A DNA stretch of 64,000 bases. It comes from Nocardia flavorosea NBRC 108225 (GTDB lineage Bacteria; Actinomycetota; Actinomycetes; Mycobacteriales; Mycobacteriaceae). The stretch lies in the NCBI RefSeq assembly GCF_001613385.1, contig NZ_BDCG01000015.1, positions 62,001-126,000 on the forward strand, written 5' to 3'. Every line of letters begins with the position of its first letter. Position 1 is the first letter of the stretch. The notes under the pieces are model-generated. The model made no database searches, had not been told where the DNA came from, and saw nothing but the letters and a program-made list of their open reading frames with translations. The position numbers and the translations under genes are program-made. Shown in pieces: positions 17,119-25,675 of the stretch.

Positions 17119-19056
17119 GCGGGCCAGCTCGGCCAGCATCGCGTTGTACGCATCCAGATCGGAATCGCCGTACGTCTCGTCCTTGCGGTCGGTGCGTACG
17201 GCGGTCCGCCGGTCCTGGGTGATCCACTGCGTCAGCAGCGCACCGACCACGAGCAGAACCGGCACCTCGCCGGACACCCAGGCGATACCGCCTCCCGCGT
17301 GCTGATCCGCCAGCAGGTCGATTCCCCAGGGCAATTGCAGGTTGGTGTAGAACCGGCCGCCGATCACCGTCGCCGTCGACATCACCACCACCCCGAAGAA
17401 CGCGTGGAACGGCATGATCGCGAACAGCATGCCCAGCCGTCCCAGATGCGGCAGGCGCCGAGGTCCGGGATCGATTCCGACGATGGCCCAGTAGAAGAGG
17501 TAACCGACGATCAGGAAGTGCACGTTCATCAGAACGTGGCCCCAGTGATAGCTGATCAGATTCTCGAACAGCGAGGTGAAGTACAACCCGTACAGCGTCA
17601 CCACGAACACCGGGATGGAGAAGCCCGGATGGGCGAGAACGGCGCTCGGTCTGGAATGCAATACCGCCAGCACTCCCTCACGCACCCCCCGGAGCTCGCC
17701 CTTGCCGGCGGGACGGGTCACCCGTAACAGCAGAGTCATCGGGGCGCCGAGTACCAGTAGCACCGGCACGACCATGTTGAGGGTCATATGGGTGATCATG
17801 TGCAGGCTGAACATCGCGTATCCGTAGGCGCCGATCCCCGACGAGGTCGCGACGAGCAGTGTCAGGCAGCCCAGTATCCACGACAGTGTGCGCCGCGGCG
17901 ACCAGCCGTCGCCACGGCGGCGCAGGCACAGTACCCCGGCGCAATAGAGGACGATCCCGGCAAGTGCCGCGCTACCGAGCACCATATCGAAACGCCAGAA
18001 GGTCAGGAGCCGCAGCGCCGTCGGCGGTTCGACGATATCGAACCCGATGAACGCCTCGTGCGCGGTGAACCGGCGTCCCTCGAACGCCGGCGCCGGCCGC
18101 ACTCCCGCCGCGGCAAGTACGGCGATGGCGACCAGGACCGTGGCTCCCGCCACGCCGAACATATCTCCGGCGCGGATCCCTTCCCGGCCGGACCGCCACG
18201 CCAGCAGCGCGACGAGAACTCCGAGAATCGCCGCCCCGAGGACGAGACGCCCGTAGCCGGTGGTGACCATCCGGTCCGGCGGCAGCAACAGTGCGACCAG
18301 CAGCAGGCCCGTGGCTGCCGCCACGATCAGGCAACCGGTGGTGAGCATCCGGACCCGGTGAATCACGGTGTCCCGATGAGCGCCGCCGCGCCGCAGATGC
18401 GCACTCGCGCACCAGAGCAACCCGCAGCACACGGACAAGGCCGGCTGGAACAGCAACACCGCCCCGGTCGCGTAGTCGTGCCCCGGCCCTTCTCCGGCGT
18501 TGCCGACGAGTACCGGCGGTAACACACCGATCGCGGCGAACAACAGCGTTGCCGCGGCGCCGAGCCATGACAGCGTCAGCCGGGCGACCAGAGCGACGAT
18601 CGCGGCCAGCAGCGCGACCACCACCCATGCCTTGGGCTTCTCGCTCGCGTCCAGTAGCGGACCGAGTGTGCCCGCTCGCAGCAACTCCACAGTCGTGGTC
18701 CCACCGATATCCGCTGCGGTCACCGGGATCAACGCGACTGCCGTCACCAGCCATATCGTTGCCGCGCGCTCGACGACCCGGAGCCCGGCGTAGCCGTCCA
18801 CGCCGACCCTTCCGCGTCTGGTGGTCCCGGTACAGCACACCGTATATACCGATGCGCCGAGGGTGAGCGCGCCCGCCACCATAGCGACCGCCCGGAGTAC
18901 GGCGTAGCAGAGCGCCTGGGCGATCCCTGGAAAGGCTGTGCCCGCCGCGGTGTAGGTGGTCTCTCCGGCCGTGATCGTCGCGCCGGCCACCGCGACCACC
19001 GCGGCAGCCGCCGCGCCGGCCCATACCGCTCGCGTCGAGAACATCCCGATGCTCAC
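17107..19056 (-). CDS. CopD-CtaG fusion: copper transport and cytochrome c oxidase assembly membrane protein (Rv0102-like)
   Basis: About 649 aa, almost entirely membrane helices. The N-terminal half resembles CopD copper-resistance proteins. The C-terminal half (after ~360) is the CtaG/caa3 assembly domain with conserved His-rich membrane segments (MFSLHMITHMTLNM, YHWGHVLMNVHFL, MPFHAFFGVV). In mycobacteria the homologue lies beside the isonitrile NRPS and ctpB. It probably delivers copper to haem-copper oxidase or imports it. GTG 19056 (after GAGAGACAGG) is the chosen start, with ATG 19044 an alternative. The order here is NRPS, anti-sigma-like, ATPase, CopD-CtaG, with the last two convergent and overlapping. 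Confidence 0.9.
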   Translation of the reverse strand: MSIGMFSTRAVWAGAAAAAVVAVAGATITAGETTYTAAGTAFPGIAQALCYAVLRAVAMVAGALTLGASVYTVCCTGTTRRGRVGVDGYAGLRVVERAATIWLVTAVALIPVTAADIGGTTTVELLRAGTLGPLLDASEKPKAWVVVALLAAIVALVARLTLSWLGAAATLLFAAIGVLPPVLVGNAGEGPGHDYATGAVLLFQPALSVCCGLLWCASAHLRRGGAHRDTVIHRVRMLTTGCLIVAAATGLLLVALLLPPDRMVTTGYGRLVLGAAILGVLVALLAWRSGREGIRAGDMFGVAGATVLVAIAVLAAAGVRPAPAFEGRRFTAHEAFIGFDIVEPPTALRLLTFWRFDMVLGSAALAGIVLYCAGVLCLRRRGDGWSPRRTLSWILGCLTLLVATSSGIGAYGYAMFSLHMITHMTLNMVVPVLLVLGAPMTLLLRVTRPAGKGELRGVREGVLAVLHSRPSAVLAHPGFSIPVFVVTLYGLYFTSLFENLISYHWGHVLMNVHFLIVGYLFYWAIVGIDPGPRRLPHLGRLGMLFAIMPFHAFFGVVVMSTATVIGGRFYTNLQLPWGIDLLADQHAGGGIAWVSGEVPVLLVVGALLTQWITQDRRTAVRTDRKDETYGDSDLDAYNAMLAELARSRR

Positions 19057-19559
19057 CCTGTCTCTCGCAATCCGCCAGGCGCTCGGTGTGCCCGCTGTTG
19101 ACCGGTAGTCGTGTGGACCGGTTGGACAGTTCCCGGAAAGCAGCGAATATGAGCTAGCTCTCGGTTCTTCAGCCGGGCGCCTTCGATCGCGCCGAACCGG
19201 CGGCACGCTACTCCGGATCCCCCGGTCGGACTGTGTCGGGCGGATCCGGCGGGCCGGCGGGGAAGGCCGTTGCGTGCGACCGAAGGCCAGCGGTTCTACT
19301 ACGGCATTCGCCTCTACCGCCCGTTGGATGTCCGGCAGACCCGACTACATCGACATCCTCCGCCGAGAACCACCAGTACACCCAGGGTGAGCAGGCGTCG
19401 TCTTCGGGCGGTCCTGGGCGCAAGTGCCGAGCAAGAGGCCAGCGCGCCTGCCCGAGCTGCGGTGTGGTTCGGACGAGAATCCCTCGAATGGCTGGACGCA
19501 ACGAGGTCGATCCTGTCTCGGTGGTGCCCGAGTCGGTTGTTCCTGGGAGTGAGGCGTCA

Positions 19560-19784
19560 ATGGGCGACCGGGGCGGAGCTGTCGACCCGGCAGCATCAGG
19601 ACCGGACGGCAATCCGGCCGACGTACCTGTCCAACATGCTGCCGACGTGGAGTGTGACGGGGTGACGGCGACTTTCGCGATTCGCTATGTCAGTGGTGCG
19701 GAAGCAGAGCGCATCGCGGCCGCGCAGGCGAAGGCTATTGCTGCACTGCTGAGGTGGCAGGCAGGATGTTCCGAAGTTGGCTGA
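19560..19784 (+). CDS. Small hypothetical protein
   Basis: 74 aa. I do not recognise a family. The N-terminal third is Gly/Asp/Pro-rich. The C-terminal half (ATFAIRYVSGAEAERIAAAQ, then more Ala/Ile-rich helix) looks like a genuine amphipathic helix rather than shadow coding. ATG 19560 has GGGAGTGAGG just upstream. The frame stays open upstream to 19233, so a longer protein is possible, but that part has low-quality composition. It lies alone between the CopD-CtaG gene and tRNA-Arg. Coding status is uncertain. Confidence 0.4.
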   Translation: MGDRGGAVDPAASGPDGNPADVPVQHAADVECDGVTATFAIRYVSGAEAERIAAAQAKAIAALLRWQAGCSEVG

Positions 19785-19952
19785 CCCCTGAATTCCGGTG
19801 AATTGCCAGTACCGTTGCCCTTGTTTTGTGTTTCCTGGAGGATCGAACCAGGGCAACCCTTTGACCTGTACATATGCGGTTCTACTGATGAAGCTCAAGC
19901 CCGTCGCGGAGCGAGAAACCCACTTGACCTGCGGTAATGCTGTCGCAGGTTG

Positions 19953-20025
19953 TGCCCTCGGCAGGATTCGAACCTGCGACACCCGCTTTAGGAGAGCGGT
20001 GCTCTATCCCCTGAGCTACGAGGGC
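19953..20025 (-). tRNA. tRNA-Arg (anticodon CCU)
   Basis: A 73-base cloverleaf is drawn by hand on the minus strand. The acceptor stem GCCCTCG/CGAGGGC is perfect with discriminator A, the D-arm contains AGCTCAGGGGATAGAGC, and the anticodon stem CCGCT/AGCGG encloses loop CTCCTAA, giving anticodon CCU (reads AGG). The T-arm GCAGG-TTCGAAT-CCTGC is perfect. CCA is not encoded. The flanks are short of clear genes, but no integrase or direct attachment repeat was found. Confidence 0.97.
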
Positions 20026-20105
20026 CGGGCCGGGGGCCGGTGGGCGAGAGTCTACCGGGTGACCCGCTGTGAAGCCGCATCGTAGGTCGAGCGGCCCGGG
20101 ATGGT

Positions 20106-21566
20106 TCAGGATGCGAGCGTGGTTTCGTAGTCGGCGGGGTCGAAGCGGCGGGTTTTCCAGCGGTAGAGGACCGTGGCGCCGGGCCAGTTGTTGGTGATGC
20201 GGCCCGAGGCGTTGCGGTACCAGCTGGAGCAGAAGTTCCAGGGTGTGTCTTTCAGGCGTTTCTGGAGCCAGTTGTCCCAGCGCTGTTCGGTTTCTGCGCG
20301 GGCGGCCAGGCCGCGGCCGGGGTGGTGGCGGAGGTATTCGACGGCTTGGCGGATGTAGCGGGCCTGGGATTCGAGCATGTAGACGATGGAGCCCGAGCCG
20401 ACGTTGGTGTTCGGCCCGTACATCATGAACAGGTTGGGGAATTTCGGGACCGAGATGCCGAGGTAGGCGCGGGCGCCTTCGGCGGCCCAGGCGTCGGCCA
20501 GTTTGCGGCCGTCGGTGCCGTAGATGTTCATGGGGGCAAGGAATTCGGTGCCCTTGAAGCCGGTGCCGTAGATGATGACGTCGACTTCGTGGTCGATTCC
20601 GTCGGCGGTGCGCACGCCGGCGGGGGTGATCTCGGTGATCGGGTTGGTTTCCACGGTGACGTTCGGCCGGCCGAGGGCGGGGAAGTAGTCGTTCGAGAAG
20701 AGGGCGCGCTTACAGCCGGCGGCGTAGTCGGGGGTGAGTTTTTCGCGCAGGATCGGGTCGGGAATCTGCCTGGCGCGGTGAGCTTCGGCAACCTTCAGGA
20801 CCGGGGCCTGGATCCCCTGCAGATCGGTGAGGGCCAGCGCCATCACTTCGAAGAACATCCACCAGCCGAAGCGCTCGGCCCAGCGGACCGGGGGCAGATA
20901 CTTGAACACGGCGTGGTGGCGGGCGGCGTATGCGGCGTCGGCCTTGGGGAGCACCCAGGCGGCGGAACGCTGGAACAGTGTGAGGTGTTCGGCGATCGGC
21001 TGGATGCGGGGAATGTATTGGATAGCGCTGGCGCCGGTGCCGATACAGGCGACCCGTTTGCCGGTGAGGTCGGCGGAATGGTCCCATTCGGCGGAGTGGA
21101 AGGCGGGCCCGCCGAAGGTGTCGATACCGGGGATGTTCGGCATGGCGGGCCGGGAGAGCTGGCCGACGGCGGAGATCAGCACGTCGGCGGCGAGCAGGTC
21201 GCCGCCGACGGTGCGGATCTGCCATTTCGCGGTGGTTTCGTCGTATTCGGCGTCGCTGATCTCGGTGCCGAAGCGGATATAGCGTTCGAGATCGTATTTG
21301 CCGACCACGCGGCGCATGTAGTCGTGGATATCGGGCTGCTCGGAGAAACGCCGCGGCCAATCGGAGCGCGGTTCGAAGGACCACGAGTACAGGGGGCTCG
21401 GTACGTCGCAGGCCGCGCCGGGGTAGGTGTTCTCCCGCCATACGCCGCCGAGATCCTGGGCGCGTTCGACGATGGTGAAATCGTCTATCCCTGCCCGCAG
21501 GAGTTCGAGTCCCATACCGAGCCCGCCGAAGCCGGCCCCGATGATGATTATCGACGGCGTTGTCAT
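20106..21566 (-). CDS. Flavin-containing Baeyer-Villiger type monooxygenase
   Basis: 486 aa. The FAD-binding Rossmann motif GAGFGGLGMG is at the N-terminus, the Baeyer-Villiger fingerprint FGGPAFHSAEWDHS is in the middle, and a second dinucleotide motif for NADPH (CIGTGASAIQY) follows. NTYPGAACDVPS is typical of class I BVMO and related N-oxidising enzymes. It inserts oxygen next to a ketone, or oxidises a heteroatom, using NADPH and O2. The substrate is not predictable. It is a monocistronic unit between tRNA-Arg and an empty intergenic region, and length and motifs are complete. Confidence 0.93.
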   Translation of the reverse strand: MTTPSIIIIGAGFGGLGMGLELLRAGIDDFTIVERAQDLGGVWRENTYPGAACDVPSPLYSWSFEPRSDWPRRFSEQPDIHDYMRRVVGKYDLERYIRFGTEISDAEYDETTAKWQIRTVGGDLLAADVLISAVGQLSRPAMPNIPGIDTFGGPAFHSAEWDHSADLTGKRVACIGTGASAIQYIPRIQPIAEHLTLFQRSAAWVLPKADAAYAARHHAVFKYLPPVRWAERFGWWMFFEVMALALTDLQGIQAPVLKVAEAHRARQIPDPILREKLTPDYAAGCKRALFSNDYFPALGRPNVTVETNPITEITPAGVRTADGIDHEVDVIIYGTGFKGTEFLAPMNIYGTDGRKLADAWAAEGARAYLGISVPKFPNLFMMYGPNTNVGSGSIVYMLESQARYIRQAVEYLRHHPGRGLAARAETEQRWDNWLQKRLKDTPWNFCSSWYRNASGRITNNWPGATVLYRWKTRRFDPADYETTLAS

Positions 21567-22136
21567 GATCCAAGCGTAGGTCGGCGGCCGCTCGTATCGG
21601 AGGGGAACGAAGGTCAGTGAATCGATATTTCCGGCCAGATTTCCGGCCTCGAACGGCGCTGCGCGTGCATCTGTAAGTGATTCCGGATTTCTCCGCTCCG
21701 GAGGTCCGTGCCGATCATAATGCGTGGTCGCACGGCCGAGCCGGTGGTGGATTCATCCCATCAGTCGGTACACGGATACCGGCCGTGTCTCGTTTAGATG
21801 TCGTTTCGTTATCTGACTTGGCAGCGCACCGAATTCCCGGCTATCACAAGTGGGTGCTCGGCGGCGATGACGCAGTGCCGGTGGCCCGCAGGGGGCGTCG
21901 CGGGCACTGCGTCTCATCCCGCCGCCCGGCCGCCGTGGCCGCGCGTCGATTCTCGCCCGCTGACCAGCGCCTACCCTTATCTCGAACGGTTTTCGGCCTA
22001 CCCTCCCCATGTCGGGCTACTCCGCGGTAGTCTCCGGCGGTGTGATGTGAGTCATGCCCGCTTCTGTGTCTCACCGAAGGGGACCGGGCTCGTATCGCGT
22101 GCCCTCCGCCACCCAGATCAGTAAGGGGTATTTCCG
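21567..22136. other. 570-base intergenic region
   Basis: This lies between the divergently transcribed monooxygenase and acyl-CoA ligase genes. It is locally less GC-rich than its neighbours (for example 21780-21850), which fits a promoter region. Small open frames here (for example 21677-22030) lack ribosome sites and protein-like composition. A ribosome site-like GGGG lies just before the ATG at 22137. Nothing else was recognised. Confidence 0.4.
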
Positions 22137-23774
22137 ATGTTGAGCACCATGATGGACGACCAGCTCTCGCTGGCGACGCTGTTGCGCTACGCGTCCACCT
22201 TCGTCGGCGATTCCACGGTGTCCACCTGGACCGGCGACGGAGTGCGCACCATGACCTATCGGGAGGTCGGCGCCGAGTCGGCCCGGCTGGCCAATGCGCT
22301 CACCGATCTCGGCATCGGGCGGGGCGACCGGGTCGGCACCTTCATGTGGAACAACAACGAACATCTTGTTGCCTATATCGCCATTCCCGCGATGGGGTCG
22401 GTGCTGCACGCCCTCAACATCCGGCTCTCGCCCGAACAGCTGATCTATGTCGCCAACCATGCCGAAGACCAGGTGGTACTGGTCGACGGCAGCCTGGTGC
22501 CGATGTTCGGGCAGTATCTGCCCCAGCTGAAAACGGTCCGGCATGTGATCGTGGTGAACGGGGATGCCGCGGCCGTGCCCGCGGTCGACGGGGTCACCGT
22601 GCACGACTACGCCGAACTCCTCGCGAAATATCCCGACAGCTTCGACTTCCCGGTCGTCGACGAACGTTCGGCGGCAGCGATGTGCTACACCTCCGGCACC
22701 ACCGGCGACCCCAAGGGCGTGGTGTATTCGCATCGCTCCAACTGGCTGCACTCCATGCAGGCCACTACCCCCTCTGCGATGGGGTTGCGTATCGACGACA
22801 CCGTGCTCGGCATCGTGCCGATGTTCCACGCCAATGCCTGGGGTTTGCCGTATGCGGCGCTGATGACCGGTGCGAACGTGTTGATGCCGGACCGCTTCCT
22901 CCAGCCCGGCCCACTGCTGGAGATGATGGCGGCGGTGAAGCCGACCTTCGCCGCGGCCGTGCCGACCATCTGGGGTGGCGTGCTCGCGGCGCTGGCGGCG
23001 CAGCCGCAGGACATCACTCATCTGCGCGCGGTGGTGGTGGGCGGTTCGGCCGCGCCGCCGTCGATGATGAAGGCGTTCGAGGAGAAGCACGGGGTGCGGG
23101 TGGTGCATGCCTGGGGGATGACCGAAACCTCGCCGCTCGGCAGCCTGGCGCATCCACCGCACGGGGTGAGCGAGGAAGAGGCCTGGACCTACCGGGTCAC
23201 TCAGGGGCGCTTCCCGGCCGCCGTGCAGGCGCGATTGGTCGGAGACGACGGGTCGGTGGTGCCCAACGACGGAAAATCTCTGGGAGAGCTGGAGGTCCGC
23301 GGGCCGTGGATCACCGGCTCCTACTACTCACCCGAGGGGGTGGCGGTGGACCCGGGCAAATTCGACGACGGCTGGCTGCGCACGGGCGACGTCGGCAAGA
23401 TCACGCCGAACGGTTATCTGACGTTGGTGGACCGGTCCAAGGATGTCATCAAGTCCGGCGGTGAGTGGATCTCCTCGGTGGACCTGGAGAATGCCGTGAT
23501 GGGTCATCCGGCGGTCGCGGAGGCGGCCGTCATCGGCATCCCGGACGAGAAATGGGACGAACGGCCGCTGGCGGCGATCGTGGTGGCCGAGGGCGCCTCG
23601 GTGCAGCCGGAGGAGTTGCGTGAATTCCTGTCGTCGCGGTTCGCGAAATGGCAGCTGCCCGAGTACTGGACCTTCATCGACGAGGTGCCCAAGACCAGCG
23701 TCGGCAAATTCGACAAGAAGCGGTTGCGGGCGCGGCACGCCGACGGCGAACTGGATGTGACCACGGTGCGCTGA
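22137..23774 (+). CDS. Long-chain fatty acid-CoA ligase
   Basis: 545 aa ANL enzyme of the FadD class. The P-loop is YTSGTTGDPKGVVYSH, the acyl-site region contains MFHANAWGLPYA, A5 is WGMTETSP, A7 is GWLRTGDVG, A8 contains DRSKDVIKSGGEWIS, and the A10 lysine is in TSVGKFDKKRLR. All core motifs are intact. It activates a medium- or long-chain fatty acid to acyl-AMP and then acyl-CoA. The absence of the FAAL-specific insertion favours a true CoA ligase. ATG 22137 follows GGGGTATTTCC. It is transcribed alone and ends at a strong hairpin shared with the convergent gene. A role in general lipid catabolism is more likely than in the isonitrile cluster 8 kb away. Confidence 0.92.
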   Translation: MLSTMMDDQLSLATLLRYASTFVGDSTVSTWTGDGVRTMTYREVGAESARLANALTDLGIGRGDRVGTFMWNNNEHLVAYIAIPAMGSVLHALNIRLSPEQLIYVANHAEDQVVLVDGSLVPMFGQYLPQLKTVRHVIVVNGDAAAVPAVDGVTVHDYAELLAKYPDSFDFPVVDERSAAAMCYTSGTTGDPKGVVYSHRSNWLHSMQATTPSAMGLRIDDTVLGIVPMFHANAWGLPYAALMTGANVLMPDRFLQPGPLLEMMAAVKPTFAAAVPTIWGGVLAALAAQPQDITHLRAVVVGGSAAPPSMMKAFEEKHGVRVVHAWGMTETSPLGSLAHPPHGVSEEEAWTYRVTQGRFPAAVQARLVGDDGSVVPNDGKSLGELEVRGPWITGSYYSPEGVAVDPGKFDDGWLRTGDVGKITPNGYLTLVDRSKDVIKSGGEWISSVDLENAVMGHPAVAEAAVIGIPDEKWDERPLAAIVVAEGASVQPEELREFLSSRFAKWQLPEYWTFIDEVPKTSVGKFDKKRLRARHADGELDVTTVR

Positions 23775-23786
23775 GCACCGGAAACG

Positions 23787-23817
23787 CGCTCCCCGGCGCG
23801 AACCGCGCCGGGGAGCG
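23787..23817. terminator. Bidirectional hairpin terminator
   Basis: A perfect 14-bp stem (23787-23800 with 23804-23817) closes on a 3-base loop, 12 bases after the acyl-CoA ligase stop. It is 6 bases from the end of the convergent small gene, so it can serve both. There is no long T-run, as is common in actinobacteria. Confidence 0.8.
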
Positions 23818-23823
23818 GAATTC

Positions 23824-24216
23824 TCAGCAGTTGCGCAGTTCCGGGCTCTGGTTGAGCAACTGGTTGCGCGGGCTGATGAAGCGGTTGTACGTATCACCGC
23901 CGACGGCCGCGAGCGGGAACGCCGCGACGCGATGGCAGTTCTGGAATGCCAGCTTCACGCCGAAATGTCGTTCCAGTCCGCCTCGGATGGCGTCGGAGGC
24001 CAGGGCACGCAACAGCTGGCCACGTGCGGTCTCGTCCGGCGGGGCCACCTCGTTGTCGGCGAATTCCACGGTGCCGGTCTGCAGTTCATCGGCGACGCGG
24101 CTGACGACCTCCCATGCGTAGGGCAGTGAGGTGCGGACGCATTCGACGAATTCGGCGTCGCTGATCTCGCCGCTTTCGGCGCGTTCCAACAGGGCGGTGG
24201 GGACATCTAGGGACAC
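23824..24216 (-). CDS. Conserved actinobacterial protein, SCO5389-like
   Basis: 130 aa. It resembles, from memory, the SCO5389 family of short proteins widespread in Actinobacteria. The core RGQLLRALASDAIRGGLERH, followed by FGVKLAFQNCHRVAAFPL, and the ending LLNQSPELRNC are characteristic. There is no signal peptide, membrane segment or known catalytic motif, so the function is unknown. The fold is predicted mainly helical, with two conserved Cys (FQNCH and the C-terminal Cys). ATG 24216 is preceded by an AGGAGGT ribosome site on the minus strand. It is transcribed alone and converges on the acyl-CoA ligase. Confidence 0.88.
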   Translation of the reverse strand: MSLDVPTALLERAESGEISDAEFVECVRTSLPYAWEVVSRVADELQTGTVEFADNEVAPPDETARGQLLRALASDAIRGGLERHFGVKLAFQNCHRVAAFPLAAVGGDTYNRFISPRNQLLNQSPELRNC

Positions 24217-24728
24217 GGCGACCTCCTGAGGTCAACTGGTCTGGGCGACAGGTGATGCGGAAACCCGCGGCAGATCTGCCCGGCCGAGTCTAATCGAAAG
24301 CGGTTGTCAATAACAGTGCATTGCCGTTGAAAGATGTTCGGTGGTGGCAGTTTTGGTTGTCCGCCGAACTGGCCGGTCGTCCGGTGGGCTCGCGGTGGTG
24401 GCGGTGGCCGGGCCGGCTTGTCGTGGGGTGAAACGGGCGCGGCCTCGGGCCGGGGGAGCGGACCGGGGAGTCGTGGACGATGTGGGTTCATATCGCCGGC
24501 GACTGGTTCATGGGCGGTAAGGTCACGGGAAATTCGCGCGTTCGTGACCGTTTCACTCCGGGATTTCAGGCCGCTGACCACCACGTTTCGGGGTAAGGTT
24601 GCGATATGGTCACGGGGCGGTAGAGTTACCGTCACAACGGATGCCTAAACGTTACGTTTACCGGGCTCGGGTCTGGATCCGCACGTGGGGCATTCGTGAA
24701 CATGTTGACCGGATAGCGAGGACGGACA
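24217..24728. other. 512-base divergent intergenic region
   Basis: This lies between the SCO5389-like gene and the M23 peptidase gene. The first ~80 bases are AT-richer and probably carry the leftward promoter. The centre (24334-24600) is G/T-rich on the plus strand without convincing coding. The last 130 bases hold the leader of the peptidase gene. No c-di-AMP (ydaO) riboswitch core was found. Confidence 0.4.
24625..24662 (+). promoter_or_regulatory. Candidate MtrA-like direct repeats upstream of M23 peptidase
   Basis: GTTAC and GTCAC (24625-24635) recur as GTTAC and GTTTAC (24651-24661), about 26 bases apart and 70-100 bases before the peptidase GTG. MtrA, the actinobacterial cell-wall response regulator, binds GTTAC/GTAAC-type repeats upstream of M23 and Rpf genes. 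The match was made by eye and is weak. Confidence 0.25.
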
Positions 24729-25601
24729 GTGGCGCACCATCGATCAGGCACCGGTTCCATCACCGTTATGAGCCTCATCGGCGACGAGGTCCGCGTGCGG
24801 CCTCATCGCCACCGGGCCGCGGCCACGGCCGTCGAGAAGGCCCGGGCGGCTGCCGGGGCCGCTGTCGCGGCGGGCGCGATCATCGGTACCGCCTCGCAGA
24901 TTGCGCCGGCGCTGGCCTACGCCGCTCCGCTGCTCCCGGGCAGCGGTGAAAAGGAGGCCGCCGAGGCCGAACCCGCCCCTCCGGTCGCCGAGGAGATCGC
25001 ACAGCCCGCCGAGCAGTCGGCGGCGGCGCACGTAGCAGCTCCGGCCCCGGCACCGGCCCCCGTTCAGGCCGCCGAGATCGCTGCCCCGGCTCCTGTTGCC
25101 GCCCCCTTCGGGCTGAGCAACCTGCCGCCCGAGGTCGCCGCGCCGCTGGCCCATGCGGAACAGACCCTGAAACAGCTGCACCAGCAGTTCGCTCCCGCGC
25201 CGGTCGTACGCCCGGTGGCAGGGATGGTCAGCTCCAGTTACGGAAGTCGCTGGGGCGCCATGCACTACGGCATCGATTTCGCCGATGCCCTGGGCGCGCC
25301 GATCAAATCGGTCGCCGACGGCACGGTGATCGAGGCCGGGCCGGCCTCCGGGTTCGGTATGTGGGTCCGGGTCCTGCACGACGACGGCACCACCGGCGTC
25401 TACGGCCATGTGAACGATATCTATGTCACACAGGGGCAGCGGGTACAGGCGGGCGAGGTGATCGCCACCGTCGGCAACCGCGGCCAATCCACCGGTCCGC
25501 ATCTGCACCTCGAGATCTGGGACCAGGGTGGGAACAAAATCGATCCGATGACGTGGATGGCTTCCAAGGGGGTGCCACTGGAGTGGGGACCCTCGCACTG
25601 A
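24729..25601 (+). CDS. Secreted or anchored M23 family peptidoglycan peptidase
   Basis: 290 aa. After a basic N-terminus (about 40 residues) a hydrophobic Ala-rich segment (residues ~35-65) acts as signal or anchor. An Ala/Pro/Glu-rich linker of ~80 residues follows, then the LytM/M23 domain from ~160. Zinc ligands are visible as H179 and D183 (HYGIDFAD) and H258/H260 (HLHLEIW). It cuts peptidoglycan cross-bridges during growth or division, or activates another hydrolase. The start is GTG 24729. The long N-terminal cytoplasmic region before the hydrophobic segment is typical of the mycobacterial and nocardial members. It is followed 74 bases later by the LuxR-type gene on the same strand. Confidence 0.92.
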   Translation: MAHHRSGTGSITVMSLIGDEVRVRPHRHRAAATAVEKARAAAGAAVAAGAIIGTASQIAPALAYAAPLLPGSGEKEAAEAEPAPPVAEEIAQPAEQSAAAHVAAPAPAPAPVQAAEIAAPAPVAAPFGLSNLPPEVAAPLAHAEQTLKQLHQQFAPAPVVRPVAGMVSSSYGSRWGAMHYGIDFADALGAPIKSVADGTVIEAGPASGFGMWVRVLHDDGTTGVYGHVNDIYVTQGQRVQAGEVIATVGNRGQSTGPHLHLEIWDQGGNKIDPMTWMASKGVPLEWGPSH

Positions 25602-25675
25602 GTTCCTCGAACTCTCTCGACCGTCCGATCCTTACCGGTCCCACCGGGCTGCAAGGAGACCTACGACCCCCCGGC

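Noticed and set aside
19825-19860. Partial second tRNA or attachment-site copy near tRNA-Arg
   Set aside because: Only about a dozen bases resemble the T-arm and with mismatches; there is no integrase and no matching repeat at a distance.
19596-19982. 128-residue minus-strand frame next to tRNA-Arg
   Set aside because: Its N-terminus (SQVRILPRA) is simply tRNA 3' sequence read as protein, a known artefact. The rest has no coding character.
24334-24648. 104-residue frame upstream of the M23 peptidase gene
   Set aside because: It is Gly/Arg/Trp-rich with no ribosome site, and it ends inside the presumed promoter region.
24217-24728. c-di-AMP (ydaO) riboswitch before the M23 peptidase
   Set aside because: Such riboswitches precede similar genes in other actinobacteria, but I could not find the conserved core or pairing here.
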